Program-made: the position numbers and the translations under genes
Origin: Salinibacterium sp. SWN167
GTDB taxonomy: Bacteria > Actinomycetota > Actinomycetes > Actinomycetales > Microbacteriaceae
Reading direction: 5' to 3'
Length of the DNA: 64,000 bases
Assembly: GCF_015864665.1 (NCBI RefSeq)
Contig: NZ_JADYWU010000002.1
Span: 62,001 to 126,000 of the forward strand
The notes under the pieces: model-generated
Databases searched by the model: none
Seen by the model: the letters and a program-made list of their open reading frames with translations, nothing else
Told to the model about the DNA's origin: nothing
Shown here: one piece after another, positions 41,507 through 48,381 of the stretch
Position numbering within the stretch: the first letter of the stretch is position 1
Layout: every line of letters starts with the position of its first letter

Positions 41507-41899
41507 CTAGCTTTTATTCTGACGTTCTCCCATGCCCTTGAGAAACGCCTCCACGTCTACTTCGATGCCGGGGAATTCGTAGACGTCGGGATGCTCTCCA
41601 AACGCAGCACGGAACTGCGAGATGCGCCGGTAGACGCTTGACCTGCTCATGCCGAGGTTCTCCTGCATGCCCTCAAAGCCGCCGACGAGTCGCCAGAGAA
41701 TCCAGAAGCCGAAGAGATCGAACATGGTCGAGTTGATGTAGCCACGCATGAGCGTCTTGATGCCGGGAAATGCGGCAAGAAGAGGTTTGTTCACCGTCTG
41801 ATTCGCTGAATGGTAGGAGTCCCAAGCCGTCTCGAGGGCGCTCCTTGCTCGGCCTTCACCTTCGGGTGATGGCATGCGATCAGCTCTGAAATCAGCCAC
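41507..41899 (-). CDS. HTH-domain protein of the integrative element
   Basis: 130 residues. The middle holds a probable helix-turn-helix, GGFEGMQENLGMSRSSVYRR, followed by ISQFRAAFGEHPDVYEFPG. The N-terminal 45 residues are Ser/Arg rich, and no known domain family is recognised. GTG start with GGAGA 11 bases upstream. It lies directly upstream of int on the same strand and next to the operator repeats, so it is the natural candidate for the element's repressor or directionality factor. The 72-bp divergent gap to the TIR gene shares AGACTACG with the int operator. Confidence 0.7.
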   Translation of the reverse strand: MADFRADRMPSPEGEGRARSALETAWDSYHSANQTVNKPLLAAFPGIKTLMRGYINSTMFDLFGFWILWRLVGGFEGMQENLGMSRSSVYRRISQFRAAFGEHPDVYEFPGIEVDVEAFLKGMGERQNKS

Positions 41900-41971
41900 T
41901 TCGTATCGTCTCCTAGTTTCGTATTCCGCGACTACAAGACTACGGCCAACGACCGTCAGGGGCTATCTCTA

Positions 41972-42904
41972 ATGGTTCTCCCGAAATCTTCTATACAAGA
42001 TCAAGACGCAAGCGATTCTGGAGATAACCTCTCACGTATGAAGATTTTCGTCAGTTGGTCAAAACCTCTTAGCCAATCAATCGCAGAGTCCTTCGGTGCT
42101 TGGGTGCCGAAAGTGATACAAGAGTGCCGTGACCCGTACGTATCGAGTGACACAGACAAGGGTGAGGCGTGGTTTCAAACCATCACCACGCAGTTGAGGG
42201 AATCGAAAGTCGGCATAGTCTTCATCACGCCACAAAATGTGAGGGAAGAGTGGATACACCTCGAGTCGGGAGCAATTTATGCCGCGTTGGACAAGCGGCT
42301 TTGTCCAATCCTCGTAGGTCTGAAGAAGACTGATTATGACGGGCCGCTCAGAAACATTCAGATGACCGAACTCGACGACAAGCCCGACATGCTGAAGCTG
42401 ATGAAGACGCTTAACAAGAACTGCGACACACCTCTTGACGACGCCGTACTTGAAGACTCTTTCGATAGGTGGTGGCCAGACCTCGAGACAGCCGTGGCGC
42501 AAGCATTCGCCGATAACCCAGAGACAGCACCTGTTTCCACGCGTAGTGAAGCCGAAAAAATCGACGAGATTCTCTTGATGGTGAGGAATCTGAATGTGCG
42601 GGTTTCCGGCGCGGGGGAATCAGCTCCAGATGGCGACTCGAAACGCGATGCGAAGTCCATCAGCAACGACCGACGACTCCGAGAAGAGCGAGACGAACAG
42701 GACATGGCAGAGTTCATAGCTACCCAACGCGGAAAATTTGTCTTAGAAAACGGTGAAGTCATAGGAAGGGTGGTCAGGGTACGAAAACGGGGGGATGATT
42801 TTAGGGTTCAAGTGCGATCCTTGCGGAACAGTGATTCAGAGGACTCTCCCGCGTCGTGGGTGGCGAGTGCCTCAGAACTTGAGCTCTCGGAAGTACCCTT
42901 CTAG
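41972..42904 (+). CDS. TIR-domain protein, possible NAD-cleaving defence effector
   Basis: 310 residues. Residues 23-130 form a bacterial TIR domain: MKIFVSWSKP, PYVSSDTDKGEAW, GIVFITPQN and WIHLESGAIY, where Glu98 is at the position of the catalytic glutamate of TIR NADases. Residues 180-245 are a charged linker; 250-310 look like a small beta-rich domain (GKFVLENGEVIGRVVRV). No membrane segment. Codon usage looks more AT-rich than the chromosome. The start at 41972 follows AGGGG; the alternative ATG 42038 begins right at the TIR domain. The partner or trigger is unknown. Confidence 0.8.
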   Translation: MVLPKSSIQDQDASDSGDNLSRMKIFVSWSKPLSQSIAESFGAWVPKVIQECRDPYVSSDTDKGEAWFQTITTQLRESKVGIVFITPQNVREEWIHLESGAIYAALDKRLCPILVGLKKTDYDGPLRNIQMTELDDKPDMLKLMKTLNKNCDTPLDDAVLEDSFDRWWPDLETAVAQAFADNPETAPVSTRSEAEKIDEILLMVRNLNVRVSGAGESAPDGDSKRDAKSISNDRRLREERDEQDMAEFIATQRGKFVLENGEVIGRVVRVRKRGDDFRVQVRSLRNSDSEDSPASWVASASELELSEVPF

Positions 42905-43088
42905 CTGCCGCCCTACGCGCTTCGCGCTACGGTTGCCCTTGGATTCGCGGTTGGCTCCCCAGCGTGGCCGGGTTGATGGCCCGGCGTGCAGGCAGGTGGC
43001 CGTGCGGGGCCGTGCGTTCGCCCCTCCGGGGCTGCCACGCACGACACCCGCCCAGCCCGCCACCTTCATGGCCGGCTACATCCACCAG
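42905..43088. other. GC-rich non-coding stretch, candidate replication origin
   Basis: Between the TIR stop and the CxxC protein stop. It holds a GCCGGG/CCCGGC hairpin (42967-42985), a CGCGC/GCGCG hairpin near 42917-42928 and several GC-rich repeats. A 65-codon minus-strand frame crosses it but has no ribosome site. The place, downstream of rep, fits a rolling-circle double-strand origin; the nick site is not identified. Confidence 0.35.
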
Positions 43089-43214
43089 TCAGACGCAGTA
43101 AGCGCACAACTCGCGTCCAAACGCATCACGCCCGCGATCAATCGTGGGGTTGCCGCACTCGTCGCAAGCTAGAAGTCCCATAAGGGCACACATCTCACAA
43201 TTTGGCTTTGCCAT
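43089..43214 (-). CDS. 41-residue three-CxxC protein (zinc-ribbon-like)
   Basis: Starts MAKPNCEMCALMG at ATG 43214 with GGAGG eight bases upstream, an excellent ribosome site. It has three CxxC pairs, CEMC (6-9), CDEC (17-20) and CAYC (37-40), so it should bind one or two zinc ions. It begins 21 bases after the rep stop, so it is co-transcribed. Similar tiny cysteine proteins accompany actinobacterial plasmid rep genes; no function is assigned. Confidence 0.7.
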   Translation of the reverse strand: MAKPNCEMCALMGLLACDECGNPTIDRGRDAFGRELCAYCV

Positions 43215-43235
43215 AGTCATCACCTCCCTTCCCGC

Positions 43236-44309
43236 TCACGGAACCGCCGCCGCGCACGGGGCAAGTTCTCGCCGGACACGCAGCGAGCGGCCCTCGACGG
43301 CCTCGACCTTCTCCGCTGGATGCGCCGCAGCTGCCGATGCTTCGACGTTCGCTAGAAACCACTCGAGCCGCAGCCGACGCTGCACCGTGCGAGTCAGGCC
43401 AGTGAACGACCAGCCGGGGCGGCGCTTTGTGCGGCGGGACGCGCTCACCACTTGAGAGCGCGCGCCGTAACGTTCGTGCACGCGCCCACGGCAGAACTCA
43501 GGTTCGCAGTCGGGCGCGCAGCGCATGGCCCGTGCTGCATGCTCGAGCGCGAGCAAATGCGACCAGACACGAGGGTGGACGGTTTCGCCCTGGTGGACGA
43601 CATCCTTCATGACATAGTTCAGCGCTTTGGAGAGATACCAGATCGTTTTCGCGCCGTCACCGTCAGCCCGGAACGCGTCACACTTCGCTTGTGCGCCCCA
43701 CTCAACTCGCGCGCCGTCGATCTTGGAGAAAGCGACAGCGGAGCGCGCAGCGTCACGGAGTACGGCAGCGTCGGGAGCTTCAGAGCGTTCGATGCGCACC
43801 AGTACGTGAACGTGCAGCACGCCCCGGTCTTGCCACTCCCGCACGATGAAGTACTCCACCGAGTCCCAGCGATCCCGCAGCCGCCGCCGCGTGCGATCCC
43901 ACAGCAGGCCCGCGTCACGGTTCCAAGCAGCCTGCCCCGCGTAGTCATAACTCGACGGGCGAAGCGGCACACCGCGCAAGCCCGCATCCTGCACCAAGTG
44001 CTGCACGCCACAACCGCACACCGGCGCGGCTTTCGTCTCGCTACGCGGTACGCGGTGAACGGCACCGAAAGAAGGAGCGGTCAGGGTCAACAGGTAGAAG
44101 CGGTAGTTCTGTACTGGCCCGTCGAAAACGCCGGAACGAGCGATGGATGCCCAGTCGCCCCGGTACAGTTCCGCGCACGAGCCGCAGCTGCTCTTGATGC
44201 GAGAACCGCAGCGCACCCAGATGCCCGTGGAGGTCTTGATGGGGCGCACGCAGCCGCGCGCGATAACCTCAGCTGCGCCGGTTTCGGTGGTGGAAGTGTC
44301 TGCTCGCAT
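43236..44309 (-). CDS. rep: Rolling-circle replication initiator, RepSA-like HUH protein
   Basis: 357 residues. Cysteines 34, 42 and 45 (VRCGSRIKSSCGSC) form the N-terminal metal-binding signature of actinobacterial plasmid initiators. YLLTLTAPSFG (motif 1), the metal-binding HUH pair VLHVHV (His166, His168) and the tyrosine motif WYLSKALNYVMKD (Tyr225, Tyr232) follow in order. It nicks the element's origin to start rolling-circle replication. The start ATG is only 26 bases from attR, with no ribosome site seen; in the excised circle int would lie directly upstream. Confidence 0.88.
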   Translation of the reverse strand: MRADTSTTETGAAEVIARGCVRPIKTSTGIWVRCGSRIKSSCGSCAELYRGDWASIARSGVFDGPVQNYRFYLLTLTAPSFGAVHRVPRSETKAAPVCGCGVQHLVQDAGLRGVPLRPSSYDYAGQAAWNRDAGLLWDRTRRRLRDRWDSVEYFIVREWQDRGVLHVHVLVRIERSEAPDAAVLRDAARSAVAFSKIDGARVEWGAQAKCDAFRADGDGAKTIWYLSKALNYVMKDVVHQGETVHPRVWSHLLALEHAARAMRCAPDCEPEFCRGRVHERYGARSQVVSASRRTKRRPGWSFTGLTRTVQRRLRLEWFLANVEASAAAAHPAEKVEAVEGRSLRVRRELAPCAAAVP

Positions 44310-44335
44310 AACGAGCGGCTACAACGGATACACGT

Positions 44336-44381
44336 CTCATAATCGTGAGGTCGCGGGTTCGAATCCCGCCTCAGCTACAAC
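44336..44381 (+). repeat. attR core: copy of the tRNA-Met 3' half
   Basis: 46 bases identical to 40417-40462. It lacks the tRNA 5' half, so it is not a functional gene. Confidence 0.93.
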
Positions 44382-44386
44382 CGAGG

Positions 44387-44408
44387 CCCCCGGAATTCCG
44401 GGGGTTTT
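44387..44408 (+). terminator. Intrinsic terminator, originally of the tRNA-Met unit
   Basis: CCCCCGGAATTCCGGGGG (44387-44404) is a perfect palindrome followed by TTTT. It lies six bases past attR, so before integration it would have terminated the tRNA transcript. Confidence 0.85.
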
Positions 44409-44434
44409 GCAGTTAAGCGGTGGTGGAGAAATCT

Positions 44435-44452
44435 CCCCCGTTAGCTCATCGG
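44435..44452 (+). other. tRNA 5'-arm-like fragment
   Basis: CCCCCGTTAGCTCATCGG resembles the first 18 bases of tRNA-Thr at 40288 but no matching anticodon or T arm follows. The rest of 44409-44635 shows nothing recognisable apart from the GNAT ribosome site. Confidence 0.3.
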
Positions 44453-44635
44453 CGAAGGAGTACGAATACGATTCTTCGTGATGTTTGCCATTACTCCCTG
44501 TAATTGCGAACAGGGCAGCACAATGGCGTTTTGCAGGTTATCGCGCAAACCGGTGCTGTTAGGTTAAACGTCAGTACACAATTCAATCGGACGCGTGGTC
44601 TCGCGACCGCGAAACGTCAACCGAGGTCGATGACT

Positions 44636-45205
44636 ATGTTCGGCATCACACGTCCACGACTGATGCGTGGAGCTTCACTTCCTGTTCCGGTGGAAGCCCC
44701 GATCATCCACACAGAACGGCTCACGCTGCGCCCCTTCTCGATGGCCGACAGCGGCCGCTGGTTCGAGATCCAATCTGACCCTCAAGTGCGGGCATTCACC
44801 TCGTGGCCGGAGCGGAATCGTGAAGAATCCCGCCGCCACCTCAAGAACCGAACACACCATGTGCTGCTGAAGCAGGCAGACGACTTTCTGGCGCTGGCCG
44901 TCGAACACGATGGCATCCTGATCGGTGATGTTTCCCTGCACCTCAGGTCTGTCGAAACAGTCACTCGCTCGGCTGAAATTAGTTGGATTCTGCACCCAGA
45001 CTCCCAGGGGCATGGTTACGCGTTTGAGGCCGCCCGAGCGATGCTGGAGCTGGCATTTACGCGCCTCGAAGCCCGAGTGATTTTCGCGCTCGTGCACCCC
45101 ACAAACACCGCGTCAATGGCTCTGGCGCAGAAGCTCGGGTTCACGCCATTCGATGGCAGCGATGGCGAAATAATCTTCGTCTCTACAGGCCTGCTGGCTC
45201 AATAA
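44636..45205 (+). CDS. GNAT-family N-acetyltransferase (RimJ/RimL type)
   Basis: 189 residues from ATG 44636, which has GAGGT at the best distance; earlier in-frame starts lack one. PIIHTERLTLRPFSMADSGR is the Acetyltransf_3 opening, SWILHPDSQGHGYAFEAARA carries the acetyl-CoA loop (QGxGxA variant) and NTASMALAQKLGF is the final motif. The substrate could be a ribosomal protein N-terminus or a small molecule. It is about half identical by eye to the protein at 45764. Confidence 0.85.
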   Translation: MFGITRPRLMRGASLPVPVEAPIIHTERLTLRPFSMADSGRWFEIQSDPQVRAFTSWPERNREESRRHLKNRTHHVLLKQADDFLALAVEHDGILIGDVSLHLRSVETVTRSAEISWILHPDSQGHGYAFEAARAMLELAFTRLEARVIFALVHPTNTASMALAQKLGFTPFDGSDGEIIFVSTGLLAQ

Positions 45206-45243
45206 CGCACGGCGGCAATGACGCTGCGGGCAGCGTGATCGCC

Positions 45244-45249
45244 TACTCT
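45244..45249 (+). promoter_or_regulatory. -10 element of the LysR-HTH gene
   Basis: TACTCT predicts +1 at 45256, one base before the ATG at 45257. Confidence 0.4.
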
Positions 45250-45256
45250 GAGGGTA

Positions 45257-45604
45257 ATGGATCCTTCCCTGCTCAGACAGTTCGTCGCCGCTGGGCGACT
45301 CCTCCACTTTGCCCACGCGGCTCGAGAATGTGGTGTGCCACGCTCGAGCCTGATTGCGGCCGTTAGATCTCTGGAAGCACAGCTCGGTTATGAGCTGTTT
45401 GATAACACCGCGAGTACGACCCAACTCACGCCGAAAGGCGAAGCGTATCTTCTTGACGCCGAGAGGCAATTAGAGAAGTCCGCGAAATCAGCGGCACAGT
45501 CCGTCGCAAAACCCGGTGGCAAAGCGAAGGCATCCAAGGGCAGAGGTCGGGCACCCGCAGCCAAGGGCAAGTCGACGCCTGGCCGCCGACGCCAAGCGCG
45601 GTAG
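45257..45604 (+). CDS. LysR-type HTH domain with basic tail, no effector domain
   Basis: 115 residues. Residues 1-70 are a normal LysR winged helix (LLRQFVAAGRLLHFAHAARE then LEAQLGYELFDN and LTPKGEAYLLDAERQL). In place of the 200-residue sensing domain is a 40-residue Lys/Ala/Gly/Arg tail ending GKSTPGRRRQAR. This looks like a histone-H1-like or AT-hook-like tail, so it may be a nucleoid-associated protein rather than a ligand-controlled activator. The stop is clean and no remnant of a longer gene is seen. Confidence 0.75.
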   Translation: MDPSLLRQFVAAGRLLHFAHAARECGVPRSSLIAAVRSLEAQLGYELFDNTASTTQLTPKGEAYLLDAERQLEKSAKSAAQSVAKPGGKAKASKGRGRAPAAKGKSTPGRRRQAR

Positions 45605-45763
45605 TCACCCGCGCTCTGTGCTCGACGCTGAAGCGCATCCGGCGTAATTTACCTCCTGCTTACAGGAGCGGAACCCCGCGACCGAATAGTGTCAGCCGTT
45701 GTGTCAGACTGCTGCGAACACCATGATTGGCACGCTCGACGGATACATCGGTTCGGTAGGTTC

Positions 45764-46327
45764 ATGCCCAGAAGTGATGCTCGGCCCACGCTCGGATCGC
45801 CTCTGCGCGTGCCGATCATCCATACCGATCGCTTGCTGCTGCGACCGCATCGGTTGGCAGACGCCGAACGGTGGCACGAAATCCAATCGAGCCCGCACGT
45901 GCGCCAGTACACGACGTGGCCGCAGCGTACCGTGCGATCGTCCTTGCGGCAGCTGAAATTGAGAACACGGCAAACGCAGATGCGCCGCGTGGATGACGTG
46001 CTGGCGTTGGCCATTGAACACGACGGCGAGCTGGTGGGCGAGATCACCCTGCAGCTGCGGTCGCTCACAGCCGCTGCGCGGTGTCTCGAGGTGAGCTGGA
46101 TTGTTCATCCCGCGTATCAGGGCCAAGGAATCGCGTACGAAGCGATGCGTCCCCTTCTCGCCTATATGAGAACCACGATTGAGGCCTTACTGCTCGTGGC
46201 GGTCGTGCACCCCGCCAATGCTGCTTCGGTTGCGCTCGCTCACAAACTGCACCTTCACCCTTTGCCGGGCACTGCGGATCGCACGGTGTTTGTCGGCAGA
46301 AATGGGCCGCTCGCCGCGCTGCCGTAA
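45764..46327 (+). CDS. GNAT-family N-acetyltransferase (second paralogue)
   Basis: 187 residues from ATG 45764. PIIHTDRLLLRPHRLADAER and SWIVHPAYQGQGIAYEAMRP match the GNAT motifs and the neighbour at 44636 line by line, indicating an old tandem duplication with the LysR-HTH gene in between. The earlier frame start at 45689 adds 25 atypical residues. The ribosome site is weak (GGTAGG). The 159 bases before it hold a CTCCTG/CAGGAG hairpin (45653-45668). Confidence 0.82.
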   Translation: MPRSDARPTLGSPLRVPIIHTDRLLLRPHRLADAERWHEIQSSPHVRQYTTWPQRTVRSSLRQLKLRTRQTQMRRVDDVLALAIEHDGELVGEITLQLRSLTAAARCLEVSWIVHPAYQGQGIAYEAMRPLLAYMRTTIEALLLVAVVHPANAASVALAHKLHLHPLPGTADRTVFVGRNGPLAALP

Positions 46328-46411
46328 GGGGAAGAGAACGACCGCGCTAGAGGACTCGTTCGCTGGGGTGGCCGGTGCTAACGTGGCAGCCACCGTCGAA
46401 GGGAATATCCC

Positions 46412-47215
46412 GTGTCAAAGAAGACCTATTCATCGGAACAACAAGTCGACCGACTACGCGTCTACAACGTTGTGGCGGGCAGCCTGCACCTGCTGCAGGC
46501 CATCGGCTTTGCGATTGTTCTCACAATGCTCAGCACTCAAGTGTTGTTCGCCGTTACGGCCGACTACTTGGCTGGCCCTCCTGGAGCGCCCATTCCGCCC
46601 GAGCGGGTGACCGTTTTTGAGGTCAATATCGGCGTCGGCGTTGTGGCCTTTCTCGCGCTGAGCGCGTTCTTCCACTTTTTGGTTTCGAGCCCGTGGTTCT
46701 TCGGGCGCTACAAGACGGGTCTGTTGGAGAGTCGCAACTACTTCCGCTGGACGGAGTACTCGCTCAGCTCCTCGATCATGATCTGGCTCATTCTCGCGAT
46801 CAACGGCGTCACCGATATCGCCGCCCTCTTCGCGGTCTTCGCTGTGAACGCCGCGATGATTCTGTTCGGCGCCTTGCAAGAGAAATACGAGAAGCCAGGC
46901 TCCGGCGGGATGCTGCCCTTTATTTTCGGATCAATGGTCGGCGTCGTGCCGTGGATTCTCATCCTCATCTACTTCTTGCGACCGGGCAGTGCGAACGAAG
47001 TAGCGGCCCCCAGCTTTGTCGTCGGCATCGTGATTTCGCTCTTCGTGTTCTTCAACACGTTCGCGCTCAACCAGTGGCTGCAATACAAGCAAGTGGGAAA
47101 GTGGAAGAGCTACCTGCAAGGGGAGCGCACCTACATCACGCTCAGCTTGGTCGCGAAGACCGCGCTCGCGTGGCAGGTGTTCTCGGGTGCGATCATCCCG
47201 GCGCTCACGAGTTGA
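46412..47215 (+). CDS. Heliorhodopsin
   Basis: 267 residues with seven membrane helices. ESRNYFRWTEYSLSSSIMIW in TM3 holds the retinal counterion Glu115, and SLVAKTALAWQVF in TM7 holds the Schiff-base Lys249; both are signatures of the heliorhodopsin family first described from an actinobacterial fosmid. The family binds retinal with inverted topology and a slow photocycle, and shows no pumping. The GTG start has AAGGG upstream. No retinal synthesis gene lies in this window. It is a single gene with a strong terminator. Confidence 0.93.
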   Translation: MSKKTYSSEQQVDRLRVYNVVAGSLHLLQAIGFAIVLTMLSTQVLFAVTADYLAGPPGAPIPPERVTVFEVNIGVGVVAFLALSAFFHFLVSSPWFFGRYKTGLLESRNYFRWTEYSLSSSIMIWLILAINGVTDIAALFAVFAVNAAMILFGALQEKYEKPGSGGMLPFIFGSMVGVVPWILILIYFLRPGSANEVAAPSFVVGIVISLFVFFNTFALNQWLQYKQVGKWKSYLQGERTYITLSLVAKTALAWQVFSGAIIPALTS

Positions 47216-47236
47216 TGAACGCAACTTAGGCAAGAG

Positions 47237-47275
47237 AAATGCCCCGCAGCTGATGCTGTGGGGCATTTCTTTTTC
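47237..47275 (+). terminator. Intrinsic terminator of heliorhodopsin
   Basis: A 14-bp stem (47237-47250 with 47255-47268, one G-U pair) with TGAT loop, followed by CTTTTTC. Confidence 0.9.
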
Positions 47276-47325
47276 ACACTAGGTGCGGCCGGTGCGTGCC
47301 GTTCGGGTCGGCAGTCGCGAAACGG

Positions 47326-48330
47326 TTAGAGGCGAACGATCGCCTTGCCGGTGTTTGCACCGTTCATCATGCCGTTGAAGGCGTCGAGCGCGTTGTCGAT
47401 GCCATCGGTGATGGTTTCGTCGTAGGCGATCTTGCCTTCGGAGAGCCATCCCTGCATTGCCGCACCGAACTCGGGGGCGAGGTGGAAGTAGCTGCCCATG
47501 GTGAAGCCCTTGATGGTCAAGCCACGGGTCACTATGTTGGCGCTGTTCTTGATGCCCTCATCCTTGCCGTTGATCAAGGACATGACGCCGCAGACTGCCA
47601 CGCGGCCGCCATCCTTGAACGCGCCGAGGGCTGCCGAGAGGTGCTCGCCACCCACGTTGTCGAAGTAGACGTCGATGCCGTCGGGGGCCGCAGCATCCAG
47701 CTGGCCAGCAATGTCACCATTCTTATAGTTGAAGGCGGCGTCGTAGCCGTACTTGCTCGTGAGCAGTGCAACCTTCTCGTCGGTGCCAGCGGAACCGACG
47801 ACGCGCGCTGCGCCGAGGAGGCGGGCGATCTGGCCAACCATGGTGCCGACCCCACCTGCTGCGCCAGAAACGAAGACGGTGTCGCCTTCCTTGATGTGCG
47901 CGATCTGGGTGAGTCCGGTCCAGGCGGTGATTCCGGTGATGCCGAGAACGCTGAGGAACAGCGAAGGCGAGATGCCGGGAACGTTGGGGAGCGCCGTGAA
48001 CTGGCCAGCAGGAGCCTGCGCGATGTCGCGCCATCCGAGCTGGTGCTGAACAAGAGTGCCAACAGGCAGTGATGCGTCGTTCGACTCGATAACTTCACCA
48101 ACGGCTGCGCCGCCCATTGTCTCGCCGAGGTTGAAGGGAGCAACGTACGAGCGGCCCTCGTTCATGCGACCACGCATGTAGGGGTCGACAGAGAGGAAGG
48201 TGTTGCGTACGCGAACGTCGCCGTCAGCGAGCTCGGGGAGCTCGATGTGAACCTTCACTACGTTGTCGGTGGTCGGAACGCCGGTGGGGCGTGAGGCTAG
48301 CTGCCATTGGGTGCTTGTAACAGTTGTCAT
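47326..48330 (-). CDS. NADP-dependent oxidoreductase, MDR family (CurA/leukotriene-reductase type)
   Basis: 334 residues. No catalytic zinc ligands. Substrate domain opening with VRNTFLSVDPYMRGRMNEG, as in prostaglandin/alkenal reductases, and nucleotide motif VFVSGAAGGVGTMVGQIARL. It probably reduces alpha,beta-unsaturated carbonyl compounds with NADPH. AAGGAGATTTTC precedes the ATG. Lies downstream of the DJ-1-like gene on the same strand, consistent with a detoxification operon under the TetR regulator. Confidence 0.9.
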   Translation of the reverse strand: MTTVTSTQWQLASRPTGVPTTDNVVKVHIELPELADGDVRVRNTFLSVDPYMRGRMNEGRSYVAPFNLGETMGGAAVGEVIESNDASLPVGTLVQHQLGWRDIAQAPAGQFTALPNVPGISPSLFLSVLGITGITAWTGLTQIAHIKEGDTVFVSGAAGGVGTMVGQIARLLGAARVVGSAGTDEKVALLTSKYGYDAAFNYKNGDIAGQLDAAAPDGIDVYFDNVGGEHLSAALGAFKDGGRVAVCGVMSLINGKDEGIKNSANIVTRGLTIKGFTMGSYFHLAPEFGAAMQGWLSEGKIAYDETITDGIDNALDAFNGMMNGANTGKAIVRL

Positions 48331-48381
48331 GAAAATCTCCTTGAAATTGATGAAGTGTGAAAAGTGGGAAGTGTGTGCTGG

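Larger units (their letters stand above)
40417..44381. mobile_element. 3.9-kb integrative element in tRNA-Met (mini-AICE-like)
   Basis: Bounded by 46-bp direct repeats of the tRNA 3' half. Content from left: tyrosine integrase ending on attL, HTH protein, TIR-domain protein on the other strand, a 184-bp GC-rich non-coding stretch, a 41-residue CxxC protein and a HUH rolling-circle initiator next to attR. This is the integrase/Rep skeleton of pSAM2-like actinomycete elements but without the FtsK-like transfer protein, Spd proteins or an obvious excisionase. It is probably mobilised in trans or is a satellite. Confidence 0.88.

Noticed and set aside
41972-42904. Thoeris or CBASS operon around the TIR gene
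   Set aside because: No ThsA-like, cyclase or SAVED gene within the element or its flanks.
42872-43069. 65-codon minus-strand frame inside the element
   Set aside because: No ribosome site, composition driven by GC repeats, overlaps the candidate origin.
43452-44342. 296-codon plus-strand frame
   Set aside because: Antisense to rep, whose HUH and Tyr motifs are intact.
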